NCBI RefSeq assembly: GCF_009649685.1
Contig: NZ_WJPK01000004.1
Coordinates: 222,557-286,556, forward strand
Reading direction: 5' to 3'
Length of the DNA: 64,000 nucleotides
From: Flavobacteriaceae bacterium EG-1
GTDB lineage: Bacteria; Bacteroidota; Bacteroidia; Flavobacteriales; Flavobacteriaceae
The translations under genes and the position numbers were made by a program. This document shows positions 29,834 to 38,993 of the stretch, piece after piece. The notes below the pieces were generated by a model. The model saw only the letters and a program-made list of their open reading frames with translations. It was not told the origin of the DNA and did no database searches. Every line of letters starts with the position of its first letter. Position 1 is the stretch's first letter.

Positions 29834-29862
29834 AAAAAAAAACCCTGAACAAGAGTTCAGGG
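29834..29862 (-). terminator. Rho-independent terminator after typA
   Basis: On the minus strand CCCTGAAC, loop TCTT, GTTCAGGG, then nine Ts. It lies 9 bases past the typA stop codon. Confidence 0.9.
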
Positions 29863-29870
29863 CAATTAAT

Positions 29871-31670
29871 TTAAGCAATTTTATTTCGCTTTCGATCTAC
29901 TTCAGTTAAGTAGATTTTTCGAAGTCTTAGATGACTTGGCGTTACTTCAACATATTCATCTTTCTGAATATATTCTAAAGCTTCCTCCAATGAAAACTTA
30001 ATTGCAGGAACAATTTTTGCTTTATCATCTGCACCAGAAGAACGTACGTTAGAAAGTTTTTTTGTTTTAGTAATATTAATTGTCATATCGTCACCACGAG
30101 AATTCTCACCAATAACCTGACCTTCATAAATATCTTCACCTGGATCAACAAAAAACTTACCTCTATCTTGTAATTTATCTATTGAATAAGGTATTGCTTT
30201 ACCTTTTTCCATTGATACCAGTGAACCATTTTGTCGTTGAGGAATGTCTCCTTTCATCGGTTGATATTCCAAAAAGCGGTGAGCCATAATTGCTTCACCT
30301 GCAGTTGCTGTTAACAATTGATTACGTAAACCAATTATACCACGAGAAGGAATTAAAAATTCGCAAACCATACGATCACCTTTGGCTTCCATACTGGTCA
30401 TTTCTCCTTTACGCATCGAAACCATCTCAACAGCCTTTCCTGACACCGTTTCAGGCAAATCAATCGTTAAAGATTCAATAGGCTCACATTTAACCCCATC
30501 AATTTCTTTAATAATTACTTGTGGTTGTCCAATTTGTAATTCATAGCCTTCACGACGCATGGTCTCAATTAATACCGATAAGTGCAATACACCACGACCA
30601 AAAACTAAAAACTTATCAGCACTATCTGTTTCATTTACACGAAGGGCTAAATTCTTTTCAAGCTCTCTTTCTAGACGTTCTTTAATATGTCTTGAGGTAA
30701 CAAATTTACCATCCTGTCCAAAAAATGGACTATCATTAATGGTAAATAACATGCTCATTGTGGGTTCATCAATAGCAATTGTTTGTAAGGCTTCGGGAGT
30801 TTCAATATCTGCAACTGTATCTCCAATTTCAAATCCTTCCAAACCAACGATGGCACATATATCACCTGTAGCTACTTCTTTTACTTTTAATCGACCTAAT
30901 CCTTCAAAAGTAAATAACTCTTTTATTTTAGTCTTTACAATGCTACCGTCTCGTTTTACCAAAGAAACTTGTTGCCCTTCTTTTAAACTACCTCGTTGCA
31001 AACGACCAATAGCAATTCTTCCTGTAAAAGAGGAGTAGTCTAATGAAGTAATTAGCATTTGCGTATTTCCTTCTTTTGGCTCAAATGTTGGAATATGCTC
31101 TACAACCATATCCAATAATGGTTCTATATTCTCTGTTTCATTTTGCCAATCGTCACTCATCCAGTTATTCTTTGCTGAACCATAAACGGTAGGAAAATCT
31201 AACTGCCATTCTTCTGCACCTAATTCGAACATTAAATCAAAAACCTTTTCATGTACTTCTTCAGGTGTACAGTTTTCTTTATCCACCTTATTGATTACAA
31301 CACAAGGTTTTAAACCTAAATCAATTGCTTTTTGAAGTACAAAACGCGTTTGAGGCATAGGACCTTCAAAAGCATCAACGAGTAACAAAACCCCATCTGC
31401 CATGTTTAAAACACGTTCTACTTCTCCACCAAAATCGGCGTGACCAGGCGTATCAATAATATTTATCTTAGTGTCTTTATACACTACGGAAACGTTTTTT
31501 GAGGTAATTGTAATTCCTCTTTCACGTTCCAAATCGTTATTATCTAATATTAAGTCACCTGTGTTTTCGTTATCACGAAACAACTGACAGTGATACATAA
31601 TTTTATCAACTAAGGTAGTTTTACCGTGGTCAACATGCGCAATAATCGCAATATTCTTTGTTACAGACAT
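29871..31670 (-). CDS. typA: Translational GTPase TypA/BipA
   Basis: A 599-residue GTPase. G1 AHVDHGKTTL starts at residue 11, then DLERERGITI, G3 DTPGHADFGGEVER, G4 NKVDKE and the C-terminal BipA-specific domain with RGIIGLRNQLLTATAGEAIM. It binds the ribosome and helps 50S assembly and stress adaptation. Full length, no oddities, with its own promoter and terminator. Confidence 0.97.
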   Translation of the reverse strand: MSVTKNIAIIAHVDHGKTTLVDKIMYHCQLFRDNENTGDLILDNNDLERERGITITSKNVSVVYKDTKINIIDTPGHADFGGEVERVLNMADGVLLLVDAFEGPMPQTRFVLQKAIDLGLKPCVVINKVDKENCTPEEVHEKVFDLMFELGAEEWQLDFPTVYGSAKNNWMSDDWQNETENIEPLLDMVVEHIPTFEPKEGNTQMLITSLDYSSFTGRIAIGRLQRGSLKEGQQVSLVKRDGSIVKTKIKELFTFEGLGRLKVKEVATGDICAIVGLEGFEIGDTVADIETPEALQTIAIDEPTMSMLFTINDSPFFGQDGKFVTSRHIKERLERELEKNLALRVNETDSADKFLVFGRGVLHLSVLIETMRREGYELQIGQPQVIIKEIDGVKCEPIESLTIDLPETVSGKAVEMVSMRKGEMTSMEAKGDRMVCEFLIPSRGIIGLRNQLLTATAGEAIMAHRFLEYQPMKGDIPQRQNGSLVSMEKGKAIPYSIDKLQDRGKFFVDPGEDIYEGQVIGENSRGDDMTINITKTKKLSNVRSSGADDKAKIVPAIKFSLEEALEYIQKDEYVEVTPSHLRLRKIYLTEVDRKRNKIA

Positions 31671-31689
31671 AAGTTCTAATTTCAGCCGG

Positions 31690-31721
31690 CAAAGATACTG
31701 CTAATTTTAAAGCAGCACCAA
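31690..31721 (-). promoter_or_regulatory. Promoter of typA
   Basis: Minus strand: TTG (31721-31719), 21-base spacer, TATCTTTG (31697-31690). The -7 box is a full consensus match, 20 bases before the ATG. Confidence 0.6.
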
Positions 31722-31890
31722 TAACTTACATTAATTTTACATCATTGATTTTGAGCAGGTTTAAGTGCATATTTGATGCTTTTAGGAGAAAAGTATATAG
31801 ATAATTACAAAAAATCTTATAACCATCTCTAAATTATACCTGAAATAGGTTTTTATAATACCTTTATTCTATTGCTTAACAGTGATTTCT

Positions 31891-32832
31891 ATGCGTCAAA
31901 TTATTTCTTCATTAGCGATTTTAGTTTTTATATTAATTTTTAGTTGTTCCGACGCTATTGAAGATGAGGTAAAACCTCAAAACACCATAAAAGATGAGGC
32001 TATTGGTGAGTTTATAGACGATTGGACATTTCATGTTTATCCAAAATCACCATATTACAATATTAATACGGCCGAATTTCGGTTATGGATTCCAGATAAT
32101 ATATCAGACTTTAAAGCAATTGTAATTTTAGCACATAGTTTTAACAGTAATGCTTTAGGACTTTCAAATTCAGAAGAGTGGCAAAATTTTGCCATAAAAG
32201 AAAAACTAATATTATGTAGCGTACATCTTAAAGGAAATAACTACGCAAATGCCAGTAATGGCAGTGGCCGAGCGCTTGAAGATGCTATAGAGCAAATAGC
32301 CATTAAAAATAAAATTTCAGAAATTTCAGAGTTACCATTTTTGATGCGGGGATATTCTGCAGGTGGTAATTTTAGCTATCATTTTTCTATTTACAAGCCT
32401 GAAAGAGTGGTGAGTTTAGTTTCAATTAGAGGTGGATTCTTGAGTTATTCCGCAAAAAATAACAATATTCCAGGATTAATTTTAACCGGTGAATTAGAAG
32501 GTGAAGAAAGAAATAGTTTTTTAAAAAATATTGTGTTAGATAAACGAAAAGTAGCCGGAACATGGAGCTTTGCAATAGAACCTGGCGTTGACCATTTTGC
32601 CGGATTAAATGACTCGGACGATTTAACTAGATTATTTTTCTCTAACACATTAGCGAAAAGAATTCAATCAAACTCTTCTGAATTAAAAATTATCCCCGAA
32701 GATTCTGGATGGCTTGGCAACGATAATGAAATGTCCATTTATTCTTTTAACGATTTCACAGGAAATAGAGAAAGTGTATCATGGTTAATAAACGAAGAAT
32801 TCGCAAATGCTTGGTTGGAATTTCAACGCTAA
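31891..32832 (+). CDS. Alpha/beta-hydrolase fold lipoprotein
   Basis: A 313-residue lipoprotein from ATG 31891; a GTG at 31882 would add only three residues. The signal ends LIFSC. The hydrolase elbow is RGYSAGGNFSYHF (nucleophile Ser), and the likely catalytic His is in EPGVDHFAG. ILAHSFNSNALG gives the oxyanion region. It resembles the PHB-depolymerase/feruloyl-esterase-like group (no metal motif). Substrate unknown. It converges with the next gene, 5 bases apart. Confidence 0.75.
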   Translation: MRQIISSLAILVFILIFSCSDAIEDEVKPQNTIKDEAIGEFIDDWTFHVYPKSPYYNINTAEFRLWIPDNISDFKAIVILAHSFNSNALGLSNSEEWQNFAIKEKLILCSVHLKGNNYANASNGSGRALEDAIEQIAIKNKISEISELPFLMRGYSAGGNFSYHFSIYKPERVVSLVSIRGGFLSYSAKNNNIPGLILTGELEGEERNSFLKNIVLDKRKVAGTWSFAIEPGVDHFAGLNDSDDLTRLFFSNTLAKRIQSNSSELKIIPEDSGWLGNDNEMSIYSFNDFTGNRESVSWLINEEFANAWLEFQR

Positions 32833-32837
32833 ATAAG

Positions 32838-33422
32838 TTAGTTGAATGTCGGTTTTCTTGATTTTCGTCTGGTAGCCACCCAACCAAAACTAAAATTTAA
32901 CAAACCACCGTATCCGCTTAACACACCATCGCCCCTATAATAACCCGCACCTAATTCAATATTAAAATTAAATCCCTTTTCATAAGTACGTTGAATACCA
33001 TAAACACCACCATAGAAAGCCATTGCGTAATCATCAGCTCCTTTTAAATTATTCGAAATTTGCAAGGGAGCCCAAAAAACACTTCGTGCAGCCGAAACAT
33101 AATTGGCCGAATTACCAGTTACATTTTTTCGCATATCTACTCTTCTTTTTAAATTATGATAATACCGCAAACGTGTATGCCATGCATACCCAAATGAATA
33201 GCCTTCAGTGTAATAGGCCAATGCAGGTCCAAAGCTCGTCGACGCCGTAACATTTTTAAAAAGACCTAGTTCATAACTAATACCAGGCGCTATGAGGTTT
33301 ATTTTAAATTGGTGCCGTTCTAAATTTATAAGACCCGTACCTTGTTCATTAGTTTTTCGAAATTGCGAACAAACAAAAAATGGTGTTGAAATGAATAAAA
33401 ATAAAAGTAGTTTTTTTGTCAT
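32838..33422 (-). CDS. Small outer-membrane beta-barrel-like protein, paralog A
   Basis: A 194-residue exported protein (signal MTKKLLLFLFISTPFFVCSQ). It is predicted as short beta strands ending GGLLNFSFGWVATRR. It shares a clear pattern with the next gene upstream: QFKIN..APGISYE, RLRYYHNLKRR, GNSANYVSA, GIQRTYEKGFNFNIELGAGYY. The two are tandem paralogs. Family not recognised; it looks like a small porin-like or DUF3575-type barrel. Confidence 0.75.
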   Translation of the reverse strand: MTKKLLLFLFISTPFFVCSQFRKTNEQGTGLINLERHQFKINLIAPGISYELGLFKNVTASTSFGPALAYYTEGYSFGYAWHTRLRYYHNLKRRVDMRKNVTGNSANYVSAARSVFWAPLQISNNLKGADDYAMAFYGGVYGIQRTYEKGFNFNIELGAGYYRGDGVLSGYGGLLNFSFGWVATRRKSRKPTFN

Positions 33423-33624
33423 CTTTTTCGATTTGTTTGCCTAAATCTAAAAAGTAACTTTGTTTTAAGAACTACGTTTATGTAAAATTTAAGATATAGT
33501 TTTTATAAAAGGTACAAACTGGTAATAGACTACCGAATGTTCTCAATTTCAATTATTTGACTTTCTACAATTATTAATAATCTTTAAGAAAAGCAATCCT
33601 AAATTGAAGAATAATTATGTAGAA

Positions 33625-34182
33625 TCATTTACCTACACACCATCTTTTCTCACTCACAATCCAACCAATACTAATATTAGCAATGGGGTATATTCCGTCA
33701 TTTGAAGTGCCAAAATAATACGCTGCTCCTATATCAATAGAAAAATTAAATCCGGAATCATAACTGCGTTGCAAGCCTGTTACTGCCCCGGCATATGTAA
33801 CAACATCCTTAACAACCACATTGTTTATTGTTCTTGAACCTGGAATAAAAACTGCCGCGGCAGGTGCAATATAATTAGCTGAATTTCCGTAAATCTGTCG
33901 TCTATTACGCTGACGTTTCTCAAAATTGTAATAATAGCGATATTGACCAGCAATAGCAGGAAACAATCCCAATTCATTATAAATATCAGGTTCTTCAGGA
34001 TCCAAAGCCACTTGTAATCCAGCCTTAATATCAAAAGTGGTATTAACACCTAATGCCATTTCATATTCAATACCAGGATTGAATACGTTTATTTTAAACT
34101 GTCGTAATTCACAATTCTTACCAAATTGAGCAGTAATTTGAATACTGCAAAACAGCATTGCTATTAATATAATTCTTTGCAT
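33625..34182 (-). CDS. Small outer-membrane beta-barrel-like protein, paralog B
   Basis: A 185-residue exported protein from ATG 34182 (MQRIILIAMLFCSIQITAQ gives a clean signal; the ORF runs on to 34203). Shared with paralog A: QFKINVFNPGIEYEMALG, YRYYYNFEKRQ, GNSANYIAP, GLQRSYDSGFNFSIDIGAAYY, NISIGWIV. It lies 202 bases upstream of paralog A on the same strand. Confidence 0.75.
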   Translation of the reverse strand: MQRIILIAMLFCSIQITAQFGKNCELRQFKINVFNPGIEYEMALGVNTTFDIKAGLQVALDPEEPDIYNELGLFPAIAGQYRYYYNFEKRQRNRRQIYGNSANYIAPAAAVFIPGSRTINNVVVKDVVTYAGAVTGLQRSYDSGFNFSIDIGAAYYFGTSNDGIYPIANISIGWIVSEKRWCVGK

Positions 34183-34315
34183 AGTAGATTGATTTGGGAT
34201 CAATTCTTTTAATAAGCCAACATACTATTTGTCTTATATGCAATATATAACTTACAATAGTACTAGTTATAACAAATACTAGCTCAAAATAGTATCTTTA
34301 CCTAAAAGATTATTT

Positions 34316-35137
34316 ATGCAATTAAGTCATATACCTCAACTAAAATATTCTGATGGCGATAACTTCTTTTTACTATCTGGTCCTTGTGCTATTGAGGGTG
34401 AAGAAATGGCACTTCGTATTGCCGAAAAAATAGTTTCTGTTACTGATAAACTTCAAATACCTTATATTTTTAAAGGAAGTTTTAAAAAGGCAAACCGTAG
34501 TAGAGTGGATTCATTTACAGGAATTGGCGATGAAAAAGCATTAAAAATATTACGTAAAGTTTCGGAGACTTTCAACGTACCTACAGTTACAGATATTCAT
34601 AAAGAATCTGATGCAACTATGGCTGCTGAATATGTTGATGTATTACAGATACCTGCTTTTTTAGTAAGACAAACCGATTTAGTGGTAGCCGCAGCAAAAA
34701 CTGGTAAAGTCGTTAACCTTAAAAAAGGACAGTTTATGAGTCCGGAAAGTATGCAGCATGCAGTAACTAAAGTAACCGATTCTGATAATCAACAAGTTTG
34801 GATTACAGATCGCGGAACAATGTTTGGCTATCAAGATATGGTTGTTGATTTTAGAGGAATACCAACAATGCAGCAATATGCTCCGGTAGTTTTAGACGTC
34901 ACCCATTCTTTGCAACAGCCGAATCAAACTTCTGGAGTAACCGGTGGTAGACCGGCGCTCATTAATACAATGGCTCGTGCAGGAATTGCTGCAGGTGTAG
35001 ATGGGATTTTTATGGAAACACATTTTGATCCAGCTAACGCTAAAAGTGATGGTGCTAATATGCTTCCACTAGATCAATTAGAAAAATTATTGACTAATCT
35101 AACCATGCTTCGTAATACAGTTATTAATCTTACTTAA
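34316..35137 (+). CDS. kdsA: 3-deoxy-8-phosphooctulonate synthase (KDO 8-P synthase)
   Basis: A 273-residue aldolase-type synthase. Diagnostic segments are LSGPCAIEGEE, YIFKGSFKKANRSR, DIHKESDA, LQIPAFLVRQTDL, KKGQFMSPE and FMETHFDPANAKSDGANMLPL. It makes KDO 8-phosphate from arabinose 5-phosphate and PEP for LPS core synthesis. Its stop codon shares one base with the start of a sulfatase gene. A near -7 box TATCTTTA lies at 34293-34300. Confidence 0.97.
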   Translation: MQLSHIPQLKYSDGDNFFLLSGPCAIEGEEMALRIAEKIVSVTDKLQIPYIFKGSFKKANRSRVDSFTGIGDEKALKILRKVSETFNVPTVTDIHKESDATMAAEYVDVLQIPAFLVRQTDLVVAAAKTGKVVNLKKGQFMSPESMQHAVTKVTDSDNQQVWITDRGTMFGYQDMVVDFRGIPTMQQYAPVVLDVTHSLQQPNQTSGVTGGRPALINTMARAGIAAGVDGIFMETHFDPANAKSDGANMLPLDQLEKLLTNLTMLRNTVINLT

Positions 35138-36453
35138 TGAAAATTAAAGCCACGCTATCGCTTATAGTTTTAGCCTTCTTTTTTGCATGTAATGCCAAAA
35201 AAAACGAACCTAAAAAAGAAAATCAAGGAAAGCCTAATATTATTTTAATTATGGCTGACGATTTAGGACAAGAGACATTAGGAGTTTATGGAAGTAACAG
35301 TTACTCCACACCGAATTTAGACCAATTAGCCAATGAAGGAATGCGTTTCGAGCATTGCTATTCCACCCCACTTTGCACTCCATCTCGAGTACAGTTAATG
35401 ACCGGTAAATACAATCATAGAAATTATATTGGTTTTGGATTGCTCGACGCTAAAGAAAAAACATTTGGTCACTACATGAAAGCTTCAGGATATGAAACTT
35501 TTATTGCTGGTAAATGGCAATTATTGGGAAATATACATCAGCAAAAACTAGCAGGAAACAAAATAGGGTCGACACCAGAACAAGCAGGTTTTAATGAATA
35601 TTGTTTATGGCAGATTGATCAATTAGGTTCGCGCTATAAAGATCCATTGTTAAGTACTAGAAAAGGTACTATTAATTACCCTAACCAATACGGTCCGGAT
35701 ATATTCGTAGAGCATATGGAATCTTTCATGGAGAAAAACAAAGATAATCCGATGTTTATTTACTACCCAATGGTATTAACGCATGATCCTTTTGTGCCAA
35801 CCCCTGATAATGATGAATTTAAAAACTTTAATGCTACTTCTAAAATAAACGATACAACCTATTTTAGAGATATGGTTCATTACATGGATAAATTGGTTGG
35901 AAAAATTGTTAAGAAAACGGAAGATCTTGGAATTCGAGAAAATACACTTATTCTTTTTATTGGTGATAATGGAACAGATAGGGATGTAACTTCAATAGTT
36001 TATAGCAACCCATTAAAAGGCGATAAAGGACACACCACAAACGCAGGTACCAAAGTACCATTTATTGCAAACTGGAAGGGAAAAATCAAACCCGGCAGCA
36101 CGAATAACAACCTAATCGATTTTACTGACTTTTTACCCACCTTGCTCCAAGTTTCTGGACAAAATCCGTTAACAAAATCAGAAACCGATGGACTTAGTTT
36201 CTACTCCCAACTTTTAGGTAAAAAAGCTAATGTTCGCGAATGGATTTTTTGCGATTATTCACCTAATTGGGGAAATTTTAAGCCAAAAAGATATGTGCAA
36301 AATCAAGAATGGAAATTGTATGATAATGGAGAAATTTATAACCTTGTAGAAGATTCATTAGAAAACAATAATTTGACTTTTGAAAATCAAGCCCCTAACA
36401 TACAAATCACATTAAACAAGTTTCAATCTGTTTTGAAACAACAAGCCAAATAA
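35137..36453 (+). CDS. Arylsulfatase-type sulfatase lipoprotein
   Basis: A 438-residue lipoprotein (Cys 18 after FFFA). The metal-binding opening is ILIMADDLGQETLG, the formylglycine motif CTPSR at 80-84 with MTGKYNHRNY, and the later metal site LFIGDNGTDRD. It lacks a GYxTxxxGKWHLG (it reads GYETFIAGKWQLLG). The start codon overlaps the kdsA stop by one base, so it is translationally coupled to kdsA. Substrate unknown. Confidence 0.9.
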   Translation: MKIKATLSLIVLAFFFACNAKKNEPKKENQGKPNIILIMADDLGQETLGVYGSNSYSTPNLDQLANEGMRFEHCYSTPLCTPSRVQLMTGKYNHRNYIGFGLLDAKEKTFGHYMKASGYETFIAGKWQLLGNIHQQKLAGNKIGSTPEQAGFNEYCLWQIDQLGSRYKDPLLSTRKGTINYPNQYGPDIFVEHMESFMEKNKDNPMFIYYPMVLTHDPFVPTPDNDEFKNFNATSKINDTTYFRDMVHYMDKLVGKIVKKTEDLGIRENTLILFIGDNGTDRDVTSIVYSNPLKGDKGHTTNAGTKVPFIANWKGKIKPGSTNNNLIDFTDFLPTLLQVSGQNPLTKSETDGLSFYSQLLGKKANVREWIFCDYSPNWGNFKPKRYVQNQEWKLYDNGEIYNLVEDSLENNNLTFENQAPNIQITLNKFQSVLKQQAK

Positions 36454-36464
36454 AACGATACATA

Positions 36465-38072
36465 ATGAATAAGTTAACATGCTATTTTTTACTTGTTGGA
36501 AGTCTAATAATTTTCTCATGTGGTGATTCATCTCAGAAGGAAATAAAGCATACAAAGCCAAACATTGTTTTCATCATGTCTGATGATCATGCGTATCAAG
36601 CCATTAGCGCTTATAGTGATAAATTGATAAAAACACCAAATATCGATCGCATCGCTAATGAAGGTATGCTATTTACTAACGCTACAGTAACCAACTCTAT
36701 TTGCGCACCTTCAAGGGCTGTAATTCTTACTGGTAAACATAGTCACTTAAATGGTAAGATTGATAATCGAATGCCCTTTGATACTACCAATGTAACTTTT
36801 CCTCAATTGCTGCAAAAAGCAGGTTACCAAACAGCTATGTTTGGTAAATTACATTTTGGCAATAATCCTAAAGGTTTTGATGAGTTTAAAATACTACCTG
36901 GTCAGGGTGATTATTACAATCCAAAATTTAACACAGCAACCGGTGATACTACCATTACAGGTTACGTAACGGATATAATTACGGACCTTACTATAGATTG
37001 GTTTGATAATCGTAGAGACACTGAAAAACCATTTATGTTAATGTACCTACATAAAGCGCCACACAGAACTTGGATGCCAGCAGAACGACACTATAAAGAA
37101 TTTACGCAAAAAACTTTTCCGCTACCTGAAACCCTTTTTGATAATTATGTATCAAGAGAAACTACGGCCGCACCCGCTGAAATGAATATCTTAACCCACA
37201 TGCAAGTTAGTTACGACCTAAAATTAACAGATAGCATAGCTGCAACTCTTGACATAAAAAACTGGAATCAAATCGGGAGTCGTACTGATCGACTAAATCC
37301 AGAACAAAAAGAAGCTTGGGATGCTATCTACGACCCTATAAACGCCGACTTTGCAAAGCGATTCCCTATGATGAATGATAGCACATTAATGATATGGAAA
37401 TACCAGCGGTATATGCAAGATTATCTTGGTACTATAGCGGCCGTAGACGAAAATGTAGGACGCTTATTAAATTATATGGATGAACATAATTTAAGTGAAA
37501 ATACTATAGTTGTGTACACATCTGACCAAGGCTTTTATTTGGGTGAGCATGGATGGTTCGATAAACGTTTTATGTACGACGAATCGTTTAAAACGCCTTT
37601 ATTAATCAAATGGCCAAATGTAATTACAGCAGGAACCACTGAGGAAGAAATGGTACAGAATTTAGATTTTGCTCAGACTTTTTTAGAAATAGCAGGTGTC
37701 ACTTCTCCTGACGATATGCAAGGTGAAAGTCTCGTACCTCTGTTAAAAGGTGAAAAAGAAAAATGGGATAGAGAAGCTGTTTATTATCACTATTATGAAT
37801 ATCCTGGCTCTCATGCTGTAAAAAGACATTATGGAATTGCAACAAAGAAGTACAAATTAATGCACTTTTATTATGACGTTGATGTATGGGAACTCTATGA
37901 TAGAGAAAAAGATGGTATGGAATTAAACAATGTTTATAACGACCCTGAATATGCCGACATTGTAAAATCGATGAAAACAAAACTTGAAGAAGTAAAAGAG
38001 AAATATAAAGATTCAGATTCTCTTAGCAATCAATATATAGAATTGTATAAAGAAAATGGATGGATAGAATAA
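36465..38072 (+). CDS. Sulfatase lipoprotein (CAPSR type)
   Basis: A 535-residue lipoprotein (signal ending LIIFSC). The metal opening is FIMSDDHAYQAISAY, the formylglycine motif CAPSR at 80-84, GKLHFGNNPKGFDEF, HKAPHRTW, and the distal site TSDQGFYLGEHGWFDKRFM. The C-terminal region (HYYEYPGSHAVKRHYGIATKKYKLMHFYYDVD) is typical of the long sulfatase subfamily acting on glycans such as ulvan or mucin-type sugars, from recall. It starts 11 bases after the previous sulfatase gene. Confidence 0.92.
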   Translation: MNKLTCYFLLVGSLIIFSCGDSSQKEIKHTKPNIVFIMSDDHAYQAISAYSDKLIKTPNIDRIANEGMLFTNATVTNSICAPSRAVILTGKHSHLNGKIDNRMPFDTTNVTFPQLLQKAGYQTAMFGKLHFGNNPKGFDEFKILPGQGDYYNPKFNTATGDTTITGYVTDIITDLTIDWFDNRRDTEKPFMLMYLHKAPHRTWMPAERHYKEFTQKTFPLPETLFDNYVSRETTAAPAEMNILTHMQVSYDLKLTDSIAATLDIKNWNQIGSRTDRLNPEQKEAWDAIYDPINADFAKRFPMMNDSTLMIWKYQRYMQDYLGTIAAVDENVGRLLNYMDEHNLSENTIVVYTSDQGFYLGEHGWFDKRFMYDESFKTPLLIKWPNVITAGTTEEEMVQNLDFAQTFLEIAGVTSPDDMQGESLVPLLKGEKEKWDREAVYYHYYEYPGSHAVKRHYGIATKKYKLMHFYYDVDVWELYDREKDGMELNNVYNDPEYADIVKSMKTKLEEVKEKYKDSDSLSNQYIELYKENGWIE

Positions 38073-38084
38073 TTAGCAAAATAT

Positions 38085-38543
38085 ATGAAACATTTATTTT
38101 TACTTTCTTGTCTACTATGGTACGGCCAAACGACATATTCCCAAAAAACTAACCCGAAGTATAATGCTGAATTGGCAACAAAATTAGGCGCCGATGATTA
38201 TGGAATGAAAAGTTATGTGTTTGTCATATTAAAAACAGGAACAAATACTTCAACTGATAAAATTTTAAAGGACAGTTGTTTTGCCGGACACATGAAAAAT
38301 ATTAATAAACTTGTAAATGATAAAAAATTGATTGTTGCAGGCCCTATGAAAAAAAATGAAAATCAATATCGGGGTATTTTTATTTTAGACGTAGCGACTA
38401 TTGAAGAAGCAAAACAATTACTAGATACCGACCCTGCAATAAAAGAAAATTTTCTAGATTCCGAACTATATTCTTGGTATGGTTCTGCTGCACTACCTGA
38501 ATATCTTGAAGCTTCAGATAAGGTTTGGAAAACAGGTTTTTAA
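38085..38543 (+). CDS. YciI-like domain exported protein
   Basis: A 152-residue protein with a signal peptide (MKHLFLLSCLLWYGQTTYS). The YciI/muconolactone-isomerase-like ferredoxin fold shows as SYVFVILKTG, FAGHMKNINKLVNDKKLIVAGPM and YRGIFILDVATIEEAKQLLDTDPAIKE. It lies 12 bases after the sulfatase and is probably the last gene of the kdsA transcript. Its end overlaps the end of the convergent DUF1801 gene by 4 bases. Confidence 0.82.
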   Translation: MKHLFLLSCLLWYGQTTYSQKTNPKYNAELATKLGADDYGMKSYVFVILKTGTNTSTDKILKDSCFAGHMKNINKLVNDKKLIVAGPMKKNENQYRGIFILDVATIEEAKQLLDTDPAIKENFLDSELYSWYGSAALPEYLEASDKVWKTGF

Positions 38544-38902
38544 TTTTTATAAAATTTTTCATTTCGCACTAAATAAGCTTCTTTTAAAATGGAAATTAAA
38601 ATTGAATCGTTAATATCTTCTAAAGTAGTATAACGTAAAGACTTCATCATTTTTCGACCATCAGTAGTTAAATACTCTAAATTATTGGACAAATGTGCCG
38701 CATGCCAAAACCCCACATCAACATAATCTTTTGATTGATTGAGATAACAAAATGGTTTTCCTTCTATGTAATAAAAGGGGATTCGATACTTAAATTTTAA
38801 ATCAACCTCTGTAATTGTCATTTCAATAATGGACTGCACATGCAATAGAATGCTTCTATAAGGTTCTGGCTGATTTAACATGTACTCTTCGGCTGGATTC
38901 AT
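38540..38902 (-). CDS. DUF1801 family protein
   Basis: A 120-residue cytoplasmic protein from ATG 38902 (MNPAEEYMLNQPEPYRSIL). I prefer this start because the family begins here; the ORF continues upstream without a motif. Typical segments are LKFKYRIPFYYIEGKPFCYLN, VDVGFWHAAHL and DGRKMMKSLRY. DUF1801 proteins have an iron-chaperone-like fold related to YdhG; role unknown. Confidence 0.85.
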   Translation of the reverse strand: MNPAEEYMLNQPEPYRSILLHVQSIIEMTITEVDLKFKYRIPFYYIEGKPFCYLNQSKDYVDVGFWHAAHLSNNLEYLTTDGRKMMKSLRYTTLEDINDSILISILKEAYLVRNEKFYKN

Positions 38903-38952
38903 AGTTATAAAATTACTATTTATTAACCTTAACATCGTAATTATCATTAAAT

Positions 38953-38979
38953 TGAATATACTTTTTTAAATACATTTGA
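38953..38979 (+). promoter_or_regulatory. Promoter of the PHP phosphodiesterase gene
   Basis: TTG at 38953-38955, 16-base spacer, TACATTTG at 38972-38979. The start codon follows 14 bases on, giving a very short leader. Confidence 0.45.
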
Positions 38980-38993
38980 ACAAACCAACTACC

